DNA of 64,000 bases. It comes from CAG-103 sp963627135. GTDB taxonomy: Bacteria; Bacillota; Clostridia; Oscillospirales; Oscillospiraceae. Each line of letters starts with the position of its first letter. Position 1 is the stretch's first letter. The stretch is taken from the NCBI GenBank assembly GCA_963627135.1, contig CAVFZY010000007.1, positions 124,001 to 188,000 of the forward strand, given 5' to 3'. Positions 51,948 through 60,144 of this stretch are shown piece by piece. Both the position numbers and the translations under genes were made by a program. Below the pieces are notes generated by a model. It had not been told where the DNA came from. It searched no databases and saw nothing but the letters and a program-made list of their open reading frames with translations.

Positions 51948-52054
51948 GGGACCTTTGTCTCCGCAAAGTTTTCTGCCCGCCGCCAGGATGCGACGGCTTT
52001 TTTCGCTGCGGCTGTGTATGCTGGTGTCAAACAAAAGCAAAGGAGGATGGATCC

Positions 52055-52300
52055 GTGAAGAAACTCCGCTTTGTGATCTTTGTCATGCTCATCATGCTGC
52101 TGCTGTGTTCAGCCGCGCGTGCGGTTCGGTCGGGTCCCGCCGCGCAGCCCGTGCAAATGCAAAAAACCTCCTGCACAGCAGGAGGTTTTCCCATATGTAT
52201 CGATGCTCAGAACAGGTCCTCGACCACTTTCTCGGGCGGGACTTCCAGCAGCGTCGGGTTGTGCATATACATCTTCATGTACTTGAACGAGGAGGCGTAA
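52055..52300 (+). CDS. short signal-peptide ORF, probable gene remnant
   Basis: GTG at 52055 with AAAGGAGG 8 bases upstream starts KKLRFVIFVMLIMLLLCSAA, a clean signal peptide. The rest reads through a terminator hairpin and antisense to the acyltransferase-like gene, so the 81-codon C-terminus is probably not selected as protein. It looks like the 5' stub of a secreted-protein gene truncated by rearrangement; a genuine tiny secreted peptide is the alternative. Confidence 0.3.
   Translation: MKKLRFVIFVMLIMLLLCSAARAVRSGPAAQPVQMQKTSCTAGGFPICIDAQNRSSTTFSGGTSSSVGLCIYIFMYLNEEA
52163..52189 (-). terminator. terminator after the acyltransferase-like gene
   Basis: 12-bp stem AAAACCTCCTGC/GCAGGAGGTTTT with loop ACA; on the minus strand it is followed by TT, giving a T6 run. 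It lies 18 bases past the stop at 52207. Confidence 0.8.
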
Positions 52301-53082
52301 TAGTACCCGTCGCACACGCGCTCGTCCATGACGGCCATGAAGTCGATGTACTTACGCTCGACCGGCTTGCCTTCGCGGTCGAGCTCGACCGCCTTGCGCT
52401 TGGCGCCAAAGGCAATGAACATCGGCAGGTTGCCGAAGTTGTACAGGTGATGATAGATCGGCGGGATGCCGAGTGAGCCCATGTCGGTGATGATCATTGA
52501 GCCGTGGAAGGGGCTGGCGTCCAGCAGCTTCTGCGGGATGATCCCAAAGTAATCCATCACGCGCAGGCAGCCAATGGCAAAGCGCAGCAGGAAACGCGGC
52601 AGCTTCAGCAGCGCGCCGGCAATCTGCTCGGTGTTGTTGTCCTCGCCGCCGTACTTGATCTCGTCGATCTTCTCATTCATCTTGCGGTAGACATCAAAAA
52701 TCGTGTCCGTCGGGGAAAAGACGGCTTTGATGGTTGTCTCGTTCGAGGTGGTGGACATGCTGCGGCGCACGGTCAGTACGACCTCAATATTGTTGCGCGC
52801 ATAGATGCGCCGGCCAGCCACAAAGCGGTTGATGCCAGGGCGGAGGGAGACCATGCGGATGTAGGCTGCGATGAACAGGTGCAGGTAGCCGAGGCCCTTG
52901 TAGCCCTCGAGGCGCTTCTGCCGCAGCCAGCGGTCGGTGTTCGTGATCTCGATGCAGTCCTCAAACTGATTGCAGGCGTCGTTCTTCGTGGGCATGATGT
53001 AGGGCATGAACTTGTAAAACGGTGCGAGGGACTGAATCAGGCGGCCGTCCTTGCGGTCACCGAAGCGGCGTTTGCTCTCCAT
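52207..53082 (-). CDS. stand-alone 2-oxoacid dehydrogenase E2/CAT-fold acyltransferase-like protein
   Basis: 291 aa from the ATG at 53082 (GGAGGT upstream). The sequence follows the CAT/E2 catalytic-domain fold (PTKNDACNQFEDCI; YLHLFIAAYIRMV; GSMIITDMGSLGI; FIAFGAKRKAV) but has no lipoyl or E3-binding domain. The C-terminal signature reads MDERVCDG where E2 enzymes have DHRxxDG, so the catalytic His is Glu. It may be a non-classical acyltransferase or a binding protein. Stand-alone homologues occur in other Bacillota; function unknown. Confidence 0.75.
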   Translation of the reverse strand: MESKRRFGDRKDGRLIQSLAPFYKFMPYIMPTKNDACNQFEDCIEITNTDRWLRQKRLEGYKGLGYLHLFIAAYIRMVSLRPGINRFVAGRRIYARNNIEVVLTVRRSMSTTSNETTIKAVFSPTDTIFDVYRKMNEKIDEIKYGGEDNNTEQIAGALLKLPRFLLRFAIGCLRVMDYFGIIPQKLLDASPFHGSMIITDMGSLGIPPIYHHLYNFGNLPMFIAFGAKRKAVELDREGKPVERKYIDFMAVMDERVCDGYYYASSFKYMKMYMHNPTLLEVPPEKVVEDLF

Positions 53083-53497
53083 ATGAAAGTACCTCCGAAT
53101 ATACGAATATAGTTCAAACTTTTTAACTTTAGCAAAAAACATTATAGGCTATTTCCGGCGCAATAGCAAGGGGAAAAGCATTTTTCATGCTGAAATCTTG
53201 CGTTCCCCAACATTTTGTTCATTTTTATATCAGAAATTTTGAATGCCAGTATCGCGAAAAATCATATAAAAATGTGGCCGTTAAGAACGCGCTAATGTCA
53301 TGGGAAAAACGTGAAAAACCTAGCAGACTCAGCACTTTTTTAACACTGAGGTGTTTGAATTTTGACAGACATTTTTGGGCAATTTTACTTGCGCAACGGG
53401 CTTGAATAAGGTAAAATACCTACATTATGTAGAAACAGTTCGTGAAAACGGGTGTTGCGCGGCATAATAAGAGTTTGATTCGTAGGGAGGTGTACGG
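53083..53497. other. AT-rich intergenic region before the V-ATPase operon
   Basis: No gene seen; a 72-codon frame here lacks an RBS and shows no family pattern. It should hold the divergent promoters for the acyltransferase-like gene and the V-ATPase operon. A TTGACA occurs at 53362-53367, and the better spaced pair is listed separately. Confidence 0.5.
53389..53417 (+). promoter_or_regulatory. candidate promoter of the V-ATPase operon
   Basis: TTGCGC (53389-53394), 17-base spacer, TAAAAT (53412-53417), 80 bases before the first gene. A competing TTGACA at 53362 pairs only with TTTACT. Confidence 0.5.
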
Positions 53498-53812
53498 ATG
53501 TCATTTGAGGCGATAACAACGATCAGTGACGCAGAAAACCGGGCCAGGCAGATCAAAGCCGACGCGCAGGCAGCCGCTGCGGCGGCAGTGGAAGCGGCCC
53601 AGGCCGAGGGAAAGGCGGCGATAGAGGCTGCCGTCGGCAAGGCGCAGCAGGAACTGCAGACGCTGCGGGCCAAATCGGATGAAAAGGCGAAGGCGGATGC
53701 GGAAACGCTGGCGGCGGAGACCAAGAACAAGGAAGCTGCCATGCGCATCAAGGCCAAGACCAATCTGGATCGGGCGGCATCACTCATCGTGGAAAGGATT
53801 GTGAACGGCTGA
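53498..53812 (+). CDS. ntpF: V-type ATPase stalk subunit (NtpF/AhaH-like)
   Basis: 104 aa, almost entirely alpha-helical and Ala/Lys/Glu rich, consistent with the coiled-coil peripheral-stalk G/H subunit that pairs with subunit E. First gene of the operon, as in Enterococcus hirae ntpF. GGGAGG precedes the ATG. Its stop overlaps the ntpI start (TGATG). Confidence 0.85.
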   Translation: MSFEAITTISDAENRARQIKADAQAAAAAAVEAAQAEGKAAIEAAVGKAQQELQTLRAKSDEKAKADAETLAAETKNKEAAMRIKAKTNLDRAASLIVERIVNG

Positions 53813-55794
53813 TGGCCATTGTACACATGAAAAAGCTGCGGCTCATGGTCGTTCGCCGGCAGAAAGATGAGCTGCTCCGGGATCTGATGCTGCTTGGCTG
53901 CGTGCAGATCTCGGAACCGGACGCCTTGCTTGCGGACGCGGAAGCTGCCGCGGTTCTGCGTCAGGAGAGTGGCAATGTGACGGAGGTGCGCAGTGAACTC
54001 ACGCGTCTGACCGCCGCACTCAAGCTGCTCGACAAGTATGCGCCGGTCAAGTCCAAGCTGCTCAGTTCCCGGCCGGAGGTCACGGAGGCTGACTTCCTGG
54101 ATGACGGTGCATACCGCCAGGAGCTCGATGCAGTCACCCGGCTCGAGGAACTGGAAGCGACGGTGCGCCGGCTCAACGGTGAGGAGGCCAAGCTCCGCAG
54201 CAATATCGAGGCCCTGCGCCCGTGGCAGACGCTTGACCTGCCGCTGGATCTGGGCGAAACCGTAAGGACCCGCATTTCTCTCGGCATGCTGCCCGCAGCG
54301 GTGGACCTTGCCGAGGCCACCAAAGCATTGGCGGACGCTGCGCCCGAGTCGCAGCTGTATGAGATCTCTTCGGACAAGGAACAGCACTATGTGTTGCTCA
54401 TTTGCTTGAAAGAGGAGCTGACGGAAGCCATCACGGCGCTGCGCGCGTCCGGCTTCACGCTGGCAAATCTGGGCGGCACGCCGGGCACGGCAAAGCAGAA
54501 CATGGAAGATGCGCAGCGGCAGATCGCGGATATCATCCGCAAGCGCGAGCAGGCGGAGACGGATATCGCCGCCTTTGCCCCGCATCGGGATGCGTTCAAA
54601 CTCTGCATCGACCGCGCGAGCGTGAAGCTCGGCCGCGCGGAGGCGGAAGAGCGTCTCGTCGGCACCGAGAGCGTCGTGTGCATGCGCGGCTGGCTCACGG
54701 CGCCGGAGGAGGACAAACTCACCGCGGTGCTCGCAAAGTATGACTGCGCCTGGGATCTGGCCGATCCCACGGAGGACGAGTACCCCGAGGTGCCGGTCAA
54801 ACTCAAAAACAACAAATTTACCGAACCGCTGAACATGGTCACGAACATGTACAGTCTGCCGGCTTACGGCACGGTGGATCCGAACCCGCTCATGGCGCCG
54901 TTTTTCATTTTGTTCTACGGCATCATGATGGCGGACATGGGTTACGGCCTTGTGATGATGATCGCGGCGCTCGTCGCGCTCGGCAAGATGAAGCCGAAAC
55001 GCGGCAGCAAGTATTTCTGTGAGCTGCTGCTCGCCTGCGGCGTGTCGACGTTCCTGCTCGGCATCGTGACGGGCGGCTTCTTCGGCAATGCCGTGCCGAC
55101 GATCGTGAATATGTTCGGCCATGACGTCAAGCTCGGCATCCTGACAAGTCCGCTGCTCGACCCGCTGACCGATACGACGACGATCCTCGTCGGCGCCATG
55201 GTGCTCGGCTTTATCCAGCTCATGACCGGTATGATCGTGAACATGGTCATGGAGTGCCGCCAGGGCAAGGTCGGCGATGCGATCTTCAACGAGGGCACGT
55301 GGATCGTGCTCTTCGCGGGTCTCGGCCTGTATGTACTGAAGATCGGCAACATCGGCAAGGTCCCGGTCGTGCTGTGTATCGGCGTTCTGATGCTGATCTA
55401 CGGCGCCGGCCGCGACGCCAAGGGCTTCGGCAAAGTCACTGCCGTGTTTGGTGCGGTCTATAACGGCCTGACCGGCTGGTTCGGCGACATTCTCTCGTAT
55501 TCCCGACTCATGGCTCTGATGCTGGCCGGCAGTGTCATCGCGCAGGTATTCAATACCCTTGCCGCGATGCCGTCGAGCGGCGGCGTGACGGTCGTGTCGA
55601 TGCTGATCTTTATCATCATCTTCCTGTTGGGCCATCTGCTCAACTTCGGCCTGAACCTGCTCGGCTGCTTCGTGCATGACCTGCGTCTGCAGTGCCTGGA
55701 GTTCTTCGGCAAGTTCTATGTCGACGGCGGCAAGCCGTTCCGCCCGCTCGAGATCAACACGCGCTTTGTCGACGTGGAAAATCATAATTTCTAA
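53812..55794 (+). CDS. ntpI: V-type ATP synthase subunit I (a-subunit)
   Basis: 660 aa. N-terminal half (1-330) is a cytosolic coiled-coil stalk-binding arm; the C-terminal half has 7-8 membrane helices starting with FFILFYGIMMADMGYG. The conserved Arg-containing helix (SYSRLMALMLAGSVIAQVF) carries the ion half-channel arginine. Couples ion flow across the membrane to K-ring rotation. The start overlaps the upstream stop by one base. Confidence 0.95.
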   Translation: MAIVHMKKLRLMVVRRQKDELLRDLMLLGCVQISEPDALLADAEAAAVLRQESGNVTEVRSELTRLTAALKLLDKYAPVKSKLLSSRPEVTEADFLDDGAYRQELDAVTRLEELEATVRRLNGEEAKLRSNIEALRPWQTLDLPLDLGETVRTRISLGMLPAAVDLAEATKALADAAPESQLYEISSDKEQHYVLLICLKEELTEAITALRASGFTLANLGGTPGTAKQNMEDAQRQIADIIRKREQAETDIAAFAPHRDAFKLCIDRASVKLGRAEAEERLVGTESVVCMRGWLTAPEEDKLTAVLAKYDCAWDLADPTEDEYPEVPVKLKNNKFTEPLNMVTNMYSLPAYGTVDPNPLMAPFFILFYGIMMADMGYGLVMMIAALVALGKMKPKRGSKYFCELLLACGVSTFLLGIVTGGFFGNAVPTIVNMFGHDVKLGILTSPLLDPLTDTTTILVGAMVLGFIQLMTGMIVNMVMECRQGKVGDAIFNEGTWIVLFAGLGLYVLKIGNIGKVPVVLCIGVLMLIYGAGRDAKGFGKVTAVFGAVYNGLTGWFGDILSYSRLMALMLAGSVIAQVFNTLAAMPSSGGVTVVSMLIFIIIFLLGHLLNFGLNLLGCFVHDLRLQCLEFFGKFYVDGGKPFRPLEINTRFVDVENHNF

Positions 55795-55845
55795 ACATTC
55801 GTATTTTCGTATTCAAGAGACAAGATATTTAAGGAGGAAATTAAA

Positions 55846-56328
55846 ATGGAATTTCTGAACACCATCGGCGGCCTGGCTCTCGGCCTTCTCGGCGCTGCGC
55901 TCGCAGCGGCTCTCGCGTGCATTGGCTCTGCAAAGGGCACCGGCATCGCCGGTGAGGCCGGCGCAGGTCTCGTCTCGGAAGATCCCAGCAAGTTCGGCAA
56001 AGCGATGATCATGCAGGTCATCCCAGGCACCCAGGGCCTGTACGGCTTCGTCATCTGGTTCCTCGCTCAGAGCCAGATCTTTGCGGCGCAGGCCGTTGCT
56101 CCGCTGACCGTTGCTCAGGGCCTGCAGTACTTCGCAGCCTGTCTGCCGATCGCACTCGGCGGCTGGATCTCCGCAATCGCGCAGGGCAAGGTCGCTGCCG
56201 CGTCCCTGAATATCCTGGCCAAGAAGCCCGACGACTGGTCCAAGGGCATGATCTTCTGCATCACGGTCGAGTTCTACGCCATCCTCTGCCTGCTGGCATC
56301 CTTCCTGATGCTCAACGGCTTGAAGTAA
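55846..56328 (+). CDS. ntpK: V-type ATP synthase subunit K (rotor ring), sodium type
   Basis: 160 aa, four helices in two hairpins. PGTQGLYGF (60-68), IAQGKVAAA (111-119) and VEFYAIL (141-147) match the Na+-binding residues of E. hirae NtpK (T64, Q65, Q110, E139); here T62, Q63, Q113 and E142. Complete ligand set predicts Na+ rather than H+ translocation. Only the second hairpin has the carboxylate. RBS AAGGAGG. Confidence 0.95.
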   Translation: MEFLNTIGGLALGLLGAALAAALACIGSAKGTGIAGEAGAGLVSEDPSKFGKAMIMQVIPGTQGLYGFVIWFLAQSQIFAAQAVAPLTVAQGLQYFAACLPIALGGWISAIAQGKVAAASLNILAKKPDDWSKGMIFCITVEFYAILCLLASFLMLNGLK

Positions 56329-56364
56329 TCCCCATCCTCTTCCGACAGAAGGGAATAAAGATCT

Positions 56365-56967
56365 ATGAATGGTATTGAAAAAATCACCGGCCGCATTGAG
56401 GCGGACGCGCAGGAGCAGGCGAAGGCCATTGCGGCCGAAGCCGAGGCCAAGTGCGCCGAGATCCGCGCCGATTATGACAAACAGGCGCAGGACCAGTACT
56501 GGGCCCGCGTTCGTGACGGTGTGAAAGCGTGTGAGGACCGCGTGCAGCGCATGGGCCGTCTGGCGGAAATGGAAGCCAGAAAGAGCGTCCTTGCCCTCAA
56601 GCAGGAGATGGTCGATGCGGCGTTTGCCGCCGCGCTCGACAAGATCTGCGCCATGCCGCAGGCGGACTATGTGGCGTATCTGGCCAAGCTCGCAGCCCAG
56701 GCCGCGACGACCGGCACCGAGACCCTGGTGTTCAACGCCAAGGATCAGGCCGCGTGCGGTCAGGCGGTCGTGGACGCTGCCAACGCGCTGCTCGCGCAGC
56801 AGGGCAAGCCCGGGCGGCTCACCATGAGCCAGGCCACGCGCGACCTGCGCGCCGGGTTTGTGCTCCAGCAGGGAGATATCGAGGTCAACTGCGCAGTGGA
56901 GACGATCGCAGAGCTCTGCCGCAGTGATCTGGCTGCTCAGGTTGCCGAGGTCTTGTTCGGCGCGTGA
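56365..56967 (+). CDS. ntpE: V-type ATP synthase subunit E
   Basis: 200 aa peripheral-stalk subunit: long N-terminal helix rich in Ala and Glu (EADAQEQAKAIAAEAEAKCA) and a small globular C-terminal domain ending in AELCRSDLAAQVAEVLF. Pairs with the G/H-type subunit to hold A3B3 to subunit I. AGAAGGG-type SD; 37 bases after ntpK. Confidence 0.9.
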   Translation: MNGIEKITGRIEADAQEQAKAIAAEAEAKCAEIRADYDKQAQDQYWARVRDGVKACEDRVQRMGRLAEMEARKSVLALKQEMVDAAFAAALDKICAMPQADYVAYLAKLAAQAATTGTETLVFNAKDQAACGQAVVDAANALLAQQGKPGRLTMSQATRDLRAGFVLQQGDIEVNCAVETIAELCRSDLAAQVAEVLFGA

Positions 56968-57045
56968 CCTGCCCCGCCCCGCGCGGGGGAATGAATTATC
57001 CTATATGGGGCGCAGAGCGCTGCGCCGCATGAGGGAGGAACCGAA

Positions 57046-58047
57046 TTGTCTAAAGTAAAAGATACGAATTACCTTGCGATTACGGCAATGCTGGCAGCCC
57101 GCGAGACCAAAATGCTCTCCGCTGAGCGTATGGAGCGCATGATCGATGCGCCCACGAACGACGAAGCGGCCAAGATCCTGGAGGAATGCGGCTACGGCGA
57201 TCTGAGCGGCCTGGGCGCGAAGGCGGCCGGCGCTGCGCTCGAGGCACACATCGCGGCGCTGTTTGATGAGGTCGAGGGCATGGTCCCTGAGGCGCAGCTC
57301 GTGCAGTTGTTCCGTCTCAAGTATGACTACCACAATGCCAAGGCGCTCATCAAGGCGCAGGCCATGGGCGTGGAGTGCGATGCGATCTTGTCGCAGCGCG
57401 GCACCATCCCGCTGCAGAAGCTGCTCACGGCGTTTCTCGAGGAGGACTACCGTGACATCCCGCCCGTTCTGGCGCAGGCTATGGTCAGCGCCGCCGCGAT
57501 CCTGGCGCACACGACCAATCCGCAGGCGGCGGACTTCGAGCTCGACCGCGCGTATTTCGCGCAGATGCTCGATCTGGCCAACGGACTGAGCGACGGCGGC
57601 TTTGCCAAAGGCTATGTGCAGCTGCAGATCGACAGCGCGAATCTGCGCGCTGCCGTGCGCACACGCCGCATGGCCAAGGACGCGGACTTTCTCAAGACCG
57701 CGCTCATCCCGGGCGGTACGATCGGCACGGACCGCGTGCTTGCGGCGTTCGATTCGGCCGAGGCGCTCACGGCGCTCTACGGCAACACGTGGCTGGGCAA
57801 TGCGGCGGCTGCCGGTGCAGCTGCCATGAGCGGCGGCGCGCTGACGGCGTTTGAGCTGCTGTGCGACAACGCGCTCATGGACTACATCCGCGCGGCCAAG
57901 CTGCGCAGCTTCGGCGCGGCGCACGTGACCGCTTACCTTGCCGCCATGGAAAACGAAACCACGGCCGCCAGAATGATCCTGACGGGCAGACTCGCCGGGC
58001 TTCAGCCCGCGGTCATCCGGGAAAGGCTGCGTGAGACTTATGCTTAA
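57046..58047 (+). CDS. ntpC: V-type ATP synthase subunit C
   Basis: 333 aa all-alpha protein of the V-type subunit C/d family. Starts at a TTG (57046) with GGGAGG upstream and SKVKDTNYLAITAMLAARET next; no closer ATG is in frame. RLKYDYHNAKALIKAQ is a typical family segment. Forms the funnel linking the central stalk to the K ring. Its 3' end overlaps the next gene by 8 bases. Confidence 0.92.
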   Translation: MSKVKDTNYLAITAMLAARETKMLSAERMERMIDAPTNDEAAKILEECGYGDLSGLGAKAAGAALEAHIAALFDEVEGMVPEAQLVQLFRLKYDYHNAKALIKAQAMGVECDAILSQRGTIPLQKLLTAFLEEDYRDIPPVLAQAMVSAAAILAHTTNPQAADFELDRAYFAQMLDLANGLSDGGFAKGYVQLQIDSANLRAAVRTRRMAKDADFLKTALIPGGTIGTDRVLAAFDSAEALTALYGNTWLGNAAAAGAAAMSGGALTAFELLCDNALMDYIRAAKLRSFGAAHVTAYLAAMENETTAARMILTGRLAGLQPAVIRERLRETYA

Positions 58048-58354
58048 AATTGCAGTTGTCGGCGGTGCGGAAACCGTCATGGGCTTCAAGGCGCTCGGCC
58101 TCGAGGCCTGCCCGGTCGCCAATGCCGAGGAGGCGCGCGAGACGCTGCGCCGCCTGACGAAAGACTCTGAGGACTACGCCATCATCTATGTCGAAGAGAA
58201 TCTGGCGCAGGAACTTCAGCATGAGATCGACAAATTCAAAGATGTTCCCAAGCCGGCCATCATCCTGATCCCCGGCAGGGAAGGCCCCCTCGGCCTCGGC
58301 CAGACCGCGCTCAAGGCGGCTGTCGAGCGAGCGGTTGGCTCCGATATCCTTTAA
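58040..58354 (+). CDS. ntpG: V-type ATP synthase subunit F
   Basis: 104 aa from the ATG at 58040, inside the ntpC 3' end; an in-frame GTG at 58031 is possible. Rossmann-like small domain (KIAVVGGAETVMGFKALGLE), YAIIYVEENLA and KPAIILIPG match subunit F of A/V-ATPases (NtpG in E. hirae). Central-stalk subunit binding NtpD. Confidence 0.9.
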   Translation: MLKIAVVGGAETVMGFKALGLEACPVANAEEARETLRRLTKDSEDYAIIYVEENLAQELQHEIDKFKDVPKPAIILIPGREGPLGLGQTALKAAVERAVGSDIL

Positions 58355-58365
58355 GGAAAGGAAGA

Positions 58366-60144
58366 ATGAAATTGAGCGGAACCATTACAAAAGTTTCCGG
58401 TCCGCTGGTCGTGGCGAACGGCCTTGCCGATGCCAACGTCTCTGACGTTGTGCGTGTCGGCGAGCAGCGCCTGATCGGCGAGATCCTGAATATGACCGGC
58501 GACAGCGCGTCCATCCAGGTCTACGAGGAGACCTCGGGCCTTGGCCCCGGCGCGAAGGTCGAGACCACCGGTATGCCGCTGTCCGTGGAGCTTGGCCCCG
58601 GCATGCTGGAGAATATCTATGACGGCATCCAGCGCCCGCTGCCCGAGATCCGCGACCTGACCGGCTCCAACATCACCCGCGGCATCGAGGTGCCCGCGCT
58701 CAACCGCGAGCGCGTCTGGCACTTTGAACCCGTCGTGCAGCCCGGCACCGCCGTCACCGGCGGCGACGTGATCGGCACCGTCCAGGAGACGACGGCCATC
58801 CTGCACAAGATCATGGTGCCCCCGCAGATGAAGGGCACGATCAAGAGCATCACCGGCGGCGACTTCACGGTCGATCAGACCGTCGCCGTGCTCACCGATG
58901 CCAACGGCGTCGACCATGCGCTGAACATGATCCAGCGCTGGCCGGTGCGTATCGCGCGCCCCTATGCGCAGAAGTTTGCCCCGAACAAGCCCATGAACAG
59001 CGGCCAGCGTATCATCGACACGCTCTTCCCGATCGCCAAGGGCGGCACGGCCGCCGTGCCCGGACCGTTCGGCAGCGGCAAGACCGTCGTGCAGCACCAG
59101 CTCGCCAAGTGGTCGGACGTGGACGTCGTCGTCTACATCGGCTGCGGCGAACGCGGCAACGAGATGACCGACGTTCTCATGGAGTTCCCGGAACTGACCG
59201 ACCCGCGCAACGGTGAGCCGCTGATGAAGCGTACCGTGCTCATCGCCAACACCTCTGATATGCCTGTGGCAGCGCGTGAGGCATCCATCTACACCGGCAT
59301 CACCATCGCGGAGTACTTCCGCGACATGGGCTATGACGTCGCCGTTCTGGCTGACTCCACCTCCCGCTGGGCCGAGGCACTGCGTGAGATGTCCGGCCGT
59401 CTGGAAGAGATGCCCGGCGAAGAAGGCTACCCGGCCTATCTTGCGTCCCGCATCGCGCAGTTCTACGAGCGCGCCGGCTGCATCCGCTGCATCGGCAGCG
59501 AGGATGATCGCCGCGGCTCCGTCACCGCCATTGGCGCTGTCTCACCTCCGGGCGGCGATATTTCCGAGCCGGTCTCTCAGGCCACCATGCGTATCGTCAA
59601 GGTGTTCTGGGCGCTCGACTCGAGCCTGGCTTACGCCCGTCACTTCCCGGCCATCAACTGGCTGACTTCTTATTCGCTGTATGTCGACTCGCTCAAGCCG
59701 TGGTATGAAGCCACGTTCGGCGAGGAATATATGGCCAATCGCGACAAGGCCATGAGCATCCTGCAGCAGGAATCCGAACTGCAGGAGATCGTCCGCCTCG
59801 TCGGCCAGGACGCGCTGTCCCCGGCTGACCGCCTGACGATGGAGACTGCCAAGATGATCCGTGAGGACTTCCTGCAGCAGAACGCCTTCGTCGACATCGA
59901 CAGCTACTCCGAGTACCGCCGTCAGTTCCTGCTGCTCGGCCTCATCCTGCACTATGACGCCGAGTGCCGTGACGCGCTCGAGAAGAACGCGCCGATGCAG
60001 AAGCTCTTTGCCATCCCCGCCCGTGTCGACATCGGCCGCGCCAAGAGCGTGCCGAGCGACGAGTACGAGCAGGTCTATGCCAAGATCGCTGCGGACATGA
60101 CTGCGCAGATCAAAGAGATTATCGCCGGAGGTGAGGAGCAGTGA
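58366..60144 (+). CDS. ntpA: V-type ATP synthase catalytic subunit A
   Basis: 592 aa. Walker A GPFGSGKT at 233-240 within a GGTAAVPGPFGSGKTVVQHQ stretch, the subunit-A-specific non-homologous insert (about 115-185), IGCGERGNEMTDVL with the catalytic glutamate, and Walker B VAVLADSTSRWAEALREMS. Hydrolyses or makes ATP. AAGGAAAGG precedes the ATG. Confidence 0.97.
   Translation: MKLSGTITKVSGPLVVANGLADANVSDVVRVGEQRLIGEILNMTGDSASIQVYEETSGLGPGAKVETTGMPLSVELGPGMLENIYDGIQRPLPEIRDLTGSNITRGIEVPALNRERVWHFEPVVQPGTAVTGGDVIGTVQETTAILHKIMVPPQMKGTIKSITGGDFTVDQTVAVLTDANGVDHALNMIQRWPVRIARPYAQKFAPNKPMNSGQRIIDTLFPIAKGGTAAVPGPFGSGKTVVQHQLAKWSDVDVVVYIGCGERGNEMTDVLMEFPELTDPRNGEPLMKRTVLIANTSDMPVAAREASIYTGITIAEYFRDMGYDVAVLADSTSRWAEALREMSGRLEEMPGEEGYPAYLASRIAQFYERAGCIRCIGSEDDRRGSVTAIGAVSPPGGDISEPVSQATMRIVKVFWALDSSLAYARHFPAINWLTSYSLYVDSLKPWYEATFGEEYMANRDKAMSILQQESELQEIVRLVGQDALSPADRLTMETAKMIREDFLQQNAFVDIDSYSEYRRQFLLLGLILHYDAECRDALEKNAPMQKLFAIPARVDIGRAKSVPSDEYEQVYAKIAADMTAQIKEIIAGGEEQ

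Noticed and set aside
52055..52300. Full-length secreted protein at 52.1 kb
   Set aside because: Only the signal peptide looks selected; the remainder runs through a terminator and antisense to another gene, so it was listed as a probable remnant.
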